This document shows, one piece after another, positions 59,201 to 64,000 of a stretch of 64,000 bases of DNA. Numbering within the stretch: the stretch's first letter is position 1; each line of letters starts with the position of its first letter. The stretch is from Chondrilla cf. caribensis (Eukaryota; Porifera; Demospongiae; Chondrillida; Chondrillidae), in contig OZ026547.1 of the NCBI GenBank assembly GCA_964020155.1, positions 5,880,509 to 5,944,508 of the forward strand, written 5' to 3'. Below the pieces are notes generated by a model, which was given only the letters and a program-made list of their open reading frames with translations, searched no databases and had not been told where the DNA came from. The position numbers and the translations under genes were made by a program.

Positions 59201-62200
59201 CGTCATTGGCATATAATCAGTTGATCACCGAGGCTGAAGCCCTAGAAAAATTGCCATGTCATCCCTGCATAATGTGCTGCCCCCTACAGCTTGGCCTTAG
59301 GAACAATCTCATCCTCAGTTTCCATTACAACCCCGAATACACATTTTGAATAACACTACTTTTTTGTGGGGTCAATCCTGAGAATGTTTCATCCACATTA
59401 TGCATCAAGAGGGTCACCTTAATTTCAATATACTGTTGTATATTGATAATTCTCAAGCAAGAAGCATTAGGTGGCCATTTTGTTCCATACACTCTGTAAG
59501 CGTGTAACCAACCCCTTTAATAAGCATGCTCTGCGTTTAAATTGCCCAACTACTGTTGGAATAGGTGATTGGTCAACCATGCTCATTTGTTGCCTAGGTA
59601 TAGCATGTGAGATTCGAGGGCGCCAACTAGAATGTTGTGGTTAAGGTGCTATGTAAACAATCAAGTCACAGGTAGTGTGGGCGAGTCACACGCAATCCTA
59701 TGTATGGAGATAGTTTGTGTTGGCAAAGCCCTGTGAAACAGACTCATTTCATCTGTGTTTCATCTGTGAACATTTGTCTTCTCATGCTCCTCGCATATCG
59801 ACAGCAATCACTTTCCCCAATCTTCAATGTCAACAGATTGATATTATTTAAAACATTAAGGCTTCAAAGTTGAAGCATCAATGCCAGTTCATTTGCTTAT
59901 GGGCTTTTATGTGTATATATACATAGTAGCGTATTATGTGGGAGATACGATGGAACCTGTTAATCCAGGCTCTGGAGAAGCAGACACCTGCATATAACAG
60001 ACATTAAACTATTGTCCCGAATATTTCTCCATTTAAAATTGGTATTTATAGGCACCTGAAACATCCGGACACCTCTGTATTCCGTAATCAGGATAGCCAT
60101 TTACAGTCCCGTTACATCATTAGTTCATAAAATTACCTGCATATTCCAGACAGTGCTAAAAAATATAAATCTTAAAACGGCGAGAATGCATGGTCAAGCA
60201 AAAAACAGCATCTATCGAATGCAAAGCTCGGTTATTGTTCAATTCTATCGAGAGCATCTCTCAATCTTTTTAAATACTTCTCAGGACCGTGAAAACAAGT
60301 AATTCGAGTTACATTAGGCGAAGCCGTTGTGCTTGAATTCTAGCCCAATTTCCAATCATCCACGTTTTGAAATCGGCCATCTTTTCTTGCACAATATAAA
60401 TAACAATATATATTCATTGTTGCGGTTATGCTTGGGAATACATATTATATCGGACGAGCATAAATAACTTCAGGCAGCCCCACGAGGTTTTTTAACTTGA
60501 ACAATATACACCACGGGACTTCTAGACCATATCAAGCTCCACGATTGACCTAAACAGTCCCTAATCACTGATTACTTTTGAAAACATACTTTTCCTGTCA
60601 TATAACATGCATATAAGTATATTATTTATTATTGTGTTGAGTTATTGAAGTAAACTCCGAAGTCTAGCGACATGATAGGGAACCCTGGGAAATCAGGACA
60701 CCTTTATAATCAGGACACTTTTTGCCTGTCCCCAAGTGTCCGCATTATCAAGTTCCACCGTAGTAGGATTGTTATTACTTTTGCATAATTATGTGTTCAT
60801 ATGCAACAAGTTTTGATGTTTAGCTGTCATTTGCATTCACACTACTGCAGCCAATTCCTTTCCTCTTTTGCAGGATAATTTTACTTGCTGTGACTGTTTT
60901 GAATCAAGGGAATGAAGTGGGAATGGTTATTGGCAATCCTAAGCAACTGAGAAGTGTGGATGCACAGGGGGTGCTAGGTAGCAGGCAAATGATATCTCTA
61001 CCAATTGCATCATTAAAATTTAATCCTTTTCAAGGAGGATGGATCATATGTGCTCGTGTAACGTCTAAGCCTCCACTGAGGACTTACTATAAATCTGGGA
61101 GGCTAGGGCATATCATGTATGTGGATCTAGCAGATAAATCAGTGAGTTAATGACTTTTATCAACAATGTATGTCGGATTTTGAAGGAAATTATATATTAA
61201 ACATGAACAGTGCAACTTGGATGATTACACCTCTTCCTAGAATGTGGGGATTATAAGTGATATATGATCAGAATGCGAGTAGTTCACTGCTTGTATCACA
61301 CGTAATTTGTCCACGTCATCTACCATTCTACAGATACATAAAATGATATTTGTCATATACATGGCTTAAAATGGCAATTAGTAGGCTGCCTTTTCGTAAT
61401 AAGAGAAAACTGCACCAATAGTTATTAGTAGAAGTTGTTTTTTTCAGTTAGACATGGAGGTCATATATAAAAGGCATAGTGATACATGTATGAACAAAAT
61501 GGCTGCCTGTTGCAATTTGAAGACATGCTAAACAGTTTACACTATTAGATTGGCTGTATATTCTACATAAACCAGGCATACTTTACTGTACAATAGTGTG
61601 AATTAAGCATTTTTTGAAGAATTAAGATTTAAGCAATTTTTAATTGTGCCATTTGATGCCAGAAATATTAAAAAGAAAGATAACTGTGATTGTTGATCAA
61701 AATACAATATCATAATGTTCCAAATGCATAAATGGTACTTACAAAGACAGTTTTAAAAGCTGTTTCCAAGTTCTTTGCATGATTTCACTTGTTTACTGTC
61801 TAATTCTGGTGTTGGGGAGTTGTTGAAAACAATCAGTTTTTCAAAAGAGCTTTCTCAAACCTTTGTTTGGACATCCATATGATTATGATAGCTATATGCT
61901 TCAACACACCAAATGATCCAATCGTTGCAATTTTCCAATTATATTACGAAAATTCACATGAAACCACAGCAAAGATCACAATCATCAGTAAAATCAACAA
62001 CGAAACTGTACAAATATTATTAATTAATAATAAAATGTGTGTCGCATAATAATCACTAAGTGTCATTTTCAGATGACTGTTGGTCTTCCCCAGAACTAGT
62101 GTATAGAAAATAAATTCTATTTACAACTGTTTCATTGCACAAAGGGTTTCTTCATTCCAGTTCCCATCTTCGGAGGTGTGCAGTAGAGGCACTTCTGTAT

Positions 62201-62546
62201 TGGTGGTTGTATGGTCCTTGTCGTCCACGTGTAGATCATCACTGATACTTTTTTCTCTCGAAAGAACAAAATTGAATAGCATGGGGCTAGGAGGGTTAAC
62301 ACACCATCTTGCTGCACACTTCACATATTATATCCATTCTCCATACATGATATATGTACTCATTTATTTCAGGGAGAAATTCGGGCCAAAGCATTTGATG
62401 AATATGCCGAGCATTTTTGGCAACAGCTTGAAGTGAATGCAATTTATCGCATCTCTAAAGCACAGGTTAACGTAGCTGACAGGCGATACAGTTCATTGAG
62501 TAATGACTATGAAATTATCTTCAAGGATTACACAGAAGTTGAAAGG
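51011..62546 (+). CDS. RPA1: Replication protein A 70-kDa subunit, 5' exons (3' end not seen)
   Basis: Large subunit of the RPA ssDNA-binding heterotrimer for replication, repair and checkpoint signalling. Exons: 51011-51043, 51111-51164, 51244-51328, 57621-57726, 60874-61141, 62373-62546, joining in phase for 240 residues. N-terminal OB fold (DBD-F) about 1-111: MISQLTANAIQ, then KYRAKISDGVDSLS, ending EVGMVIGNP. DBD-A from about 133: ISLPIASL, GGWIICARVTSKPPLRTY, GEIRAKAFDEYAE, SNDYEIIFKDYTEVE. The linker between the two is only about 17-20 residues, much shorter than the roughly 70 typical of animals. The DBD-F stretch DIEELDSENAESD is acidic where vertebrates have a basic residue (R31 region). 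Introns 3 (6.3 kb) and 4 (3.1 kb) are large. I found no DBD-B exon before 64000. Confidence 0.9.
52207..53561. mobile_element. 1355-bp long-TIR element in RPA1 intron 3
   Basis: Long inverted ends of about 65 bp: GGGGAGTTAGTAAAACGCGG... (52207 on) and, inward from 53561, GGGGAGTTAGTAAAACACGG.... Flanks aattcaa / agttcaa suggest a 7-bp TSD with one mismatch. The subterminal region carries a tandem repeat (gtgaatattgttagagtgtg, about 50-bp period, 52290-52520) and GT tract on the left, matched by an inverted AC tract and one inverted unit on the right (53221-53320). No transposase. Confidence 0.75.
53562..57620. other. RPA1 intron 3, remainder
   Basis: About 4 kb with scattered short ORFs (for example 54089-54295, 54616-54810, 55616-55810) that lack family likeness and splice context. 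I see no TIR element, long repeat or RNA gene here. Confidence 0.5.
58700..59035. repeat. Diverged tandem duplication of about 160 bp in RPA1 intron 4
   Basis: Two copies share ttcgttcgttctctcgagac / ttcgttcgtttgtttcctca, attct..tactagg.agtagtt, gtcgatagaagcttcctcgg and cgagatata.gggatt. Confidence 0.7.
59046..59210. repeat. 35-bp repeat with palindromic GCCAATTGGC core
   Basis: Five nearly perfect units of actgatgccaattggcgtca + ttggccgtttagggt in RPA1 intron 4. Each holds GCCAATTGGC (a self-complementary double CCAAT box) and a further inverted CCAAT (catTGGCcg). Confidence 0.9.
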
Positions 62547-62650
62547 GTATGTTTGCACTTCAGATGCATGTATGTACTGAATGATTGCTTTTCCCACCTA
62601 TACTAAAGACAAAGTAGCACACTACATGCTACATAAAGCTACACTCCGTT

Positions 62651-63181
62651 ATATGTGTATGTGCAAGCGAAAAGGGCCCTTAGCGACTTTTTTGTCGAAT
62701 GCGCGTTTTTGGTATTGTTCAATAGCCTATTCCACACTGCAGATGATGGCACTATCATTTAGATCATAGGAGCGACTATTTATGCGCTACAGGTCTTTAT
62801 TTGAGTCTCTCCGCGCAACGTTATAACGGATAACAGGGTCATTTCCGTTTTTGGCACTGGATCTGTATACTGAAGATGTAATGCATACTGACCAATGGAG
62901 ATTCATGACATCATTCAAGGCGAATCCGCATTCAAGATGAAACCGCATAACTCCGTATATTTTAAATGGCGACGTTGAACGTTTGACGGAAATGCTTCGT
63001 TCTCAAAAACTATAAATCGTATCGACACGACGCTTTCAGAACTTATTCTTTATCACTATATAAGCAATTTGATCGAATAAAACGAAAACCGAAAATTTTG
63101 TGTTATTTGGCTGTTTTGATACATTCTGAACATTTTGATAACAATGGCTAAGGGCCCTTTTCGCTTGCACGCTCACATATG
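62651..63181. mobile_element. TIR element of about 530 bp in RPA1 intron 6
   Basis: Left end atatgtgtatgtgcaagcga + aaagggcccttagc; right end is its inverse with a two-base difference (63148-63181). No clear TSD. Non-coding. Confidence 0.75.
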
Positions 63182-63331
63182 GTAATACCTATGTGCCTAG
63201 TACAGTTGCTCTTAGTTAGGTTTTTAGTAGTGTTGCACCGATATGGTTTTTTACCGATAATCCAATTTGCCGATACTTACTAGCAAGCATTAGCCGATTT
63301 ATTTAGCTGATCCGATAATAAAATTATACTA

Positions 63332-63722
63332 ATGTATGGGAGCACCACCAAGGGTGATGTTGTGATGTATGGGAGCACTACCAAGGGTGATGTTGTGATG
63401 TATGGGAGCACTACCAAGGGTGATGTTGTGAAGAGGTCTGACTGTATACTAGTGTATGGGAGCACTACCAAGGGTGATGTTGTGAAGTGGTCTGACTGTA
63501 TACTAGTGTATGTGAGCACTACCAAGGGTGATGTTGTGAAGAGGTCTGACTGTATACTAGTGTATGGGAGCACCACCAAGGGTGATGTTGTGAAGAGGTC
63601 TGACTGTATACTAGTGTATGGGAGCACTACCAAGGGTGATGTTGTGAAGAGGTCTGACTGTATACTAGTGTGTGGGAGCACTACCAAGGGTGATGTTGTG
63701 AAGAGGTCTGACTGTACACTAG
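63332..63722. repeat. 54-bp minisatellite, locus 2 (plus sense)
   Basis: Two short units of about 33 bp followed by about six 54-bp units (tatgggagcactaccaaggg + tgatgttgtgaagaggtctg + actgtatactagtg). Same unit as 36520-36770 in opposite orientation. Open frames on both strands are explained by the 54-bp period. Just upstream (63230-63330) is a gttgcaccgatatgg... sequence typical of some hAT-type ends. Confidence 0.9.
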
Positions 63723-63739
63723 ATGCTTGGAAAAGGAGC

Positions 63740-63903
63740 TCATGTACTTCCTAAAATCTTGTGTAATAACTATTAATAGTAACATCACATTAAATGGCAG
63801 CAATGCTATAGGCGGATTAGTAGATGGCCTTTTCCCCGTAATGTTTTATGATGAACAACGACGTAATCTATTATCTGACCATGAACAAAAACATTATAAG
63901 CAG
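63740..63903 (+). other. Unassigned exon-like ORF near the right edge
   Basis: An open frame reading SCVITINSNITLNGSNAIGG then LVDGLFPVMFYDEQRRNLLS ends at a good donor (AAGCAG|GTACGT). A plausible acceptor follows (acattttcag at 63974). Composition looks coding, but it does not match the expected RPA1 DBD-B sequence and I recognise no family. It could be an exon of another gene continuing past the window. Confidence 0.25.
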
Positions 63904-64000
63904 GTACGTTAAAGTTATACGAGCATTAAGCCTATTTTCTCTGCGCTTTATTTGCATTTTGGTACATTTTCAGACATATCCCTTGTGTTGGTGGTTATAA

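Overview
This window is animal nuclear DNA. It has spliced genes with GT/AG introns and one-domain exons flanked by phase-1 introns, long CA/GT microsatellites, many minisatellites, and dozens of short terminal-inverted-repeat (TIR) elements. Two secreted galectins with unusual sugar-binding motifs, plus a cluster of NIDO/FN3/sushi genes, suggest a sponge (probably a demosponge). That assignment is inference from gene content, not a database result. No bacterial, viral or CRISPR features were seen.

Layout. (1) 1-13.2 kb is a repeat-rich duplication zone. It carries two tandem units (2041-6627 and 6628-about 11097), each with one galectin gene on the minus strand, and two fossil copies of the 5' end of the neighbouring eIF4E gene. 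(2) 13165-22549 (+) is a complete seven-exon eIF4E gene (206 aa) whose introns are swollen by tandem repeats that begin or end at the splice sites. (3) 24203-37309 (+) is gene A, an 11-exon secreted protein of about 753 aa: signal peptide, NIDO, six-cysteine module with a Cys-bounded RGD, two FN3 domains, unassigned beta-rich domains, and an NTR-like C-terminus. (4) 39782-48698 (+) is gene B, a 12-exon type I membrane protein of 696 aa: signal peptide, NIDO, the same six-cysteine module, six sushi (CCP) domains, transmembrane helix and a 26-residue tail. Exons 2 and 3 of A and B have identical lengths (157 and 110 nt), so A and B are tandem paralogues that acquired different C-terminal halves. 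(5) 51011-62546 (+) is the 5' part of RPA1 (RPA70) through DBD-A; its 3' exons are not seen before the window ends.

How the genes relate. eIF4E and RPA1 are housekeeping genes (cap binding, ssDNA binding). The galectins and genes A and B form an accessory cell-surface/extracellular set for carbohydrate, matrix and possibly integrin recognition. No operon-like coupling is evident. Each gene has its own spacing (1.6-3.9 kb) and the galectins have their own TATA boxes.

Most exciting observations: splice signals amplified as tandem arrays in eIF4E; complementary (GT)n and (AC)n tracts flanking a frame-preserving FN3 exon in gene A; the NIDO/six-Cys/RGD versus NIDO/six-Cys/CCP paralogue pair; and transposon insertions whose empty sites are preserved in a paralogous copy inside the same window.

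All exon models were built by eye from splice consensus, reading phase and family similarity. None has transcript support.
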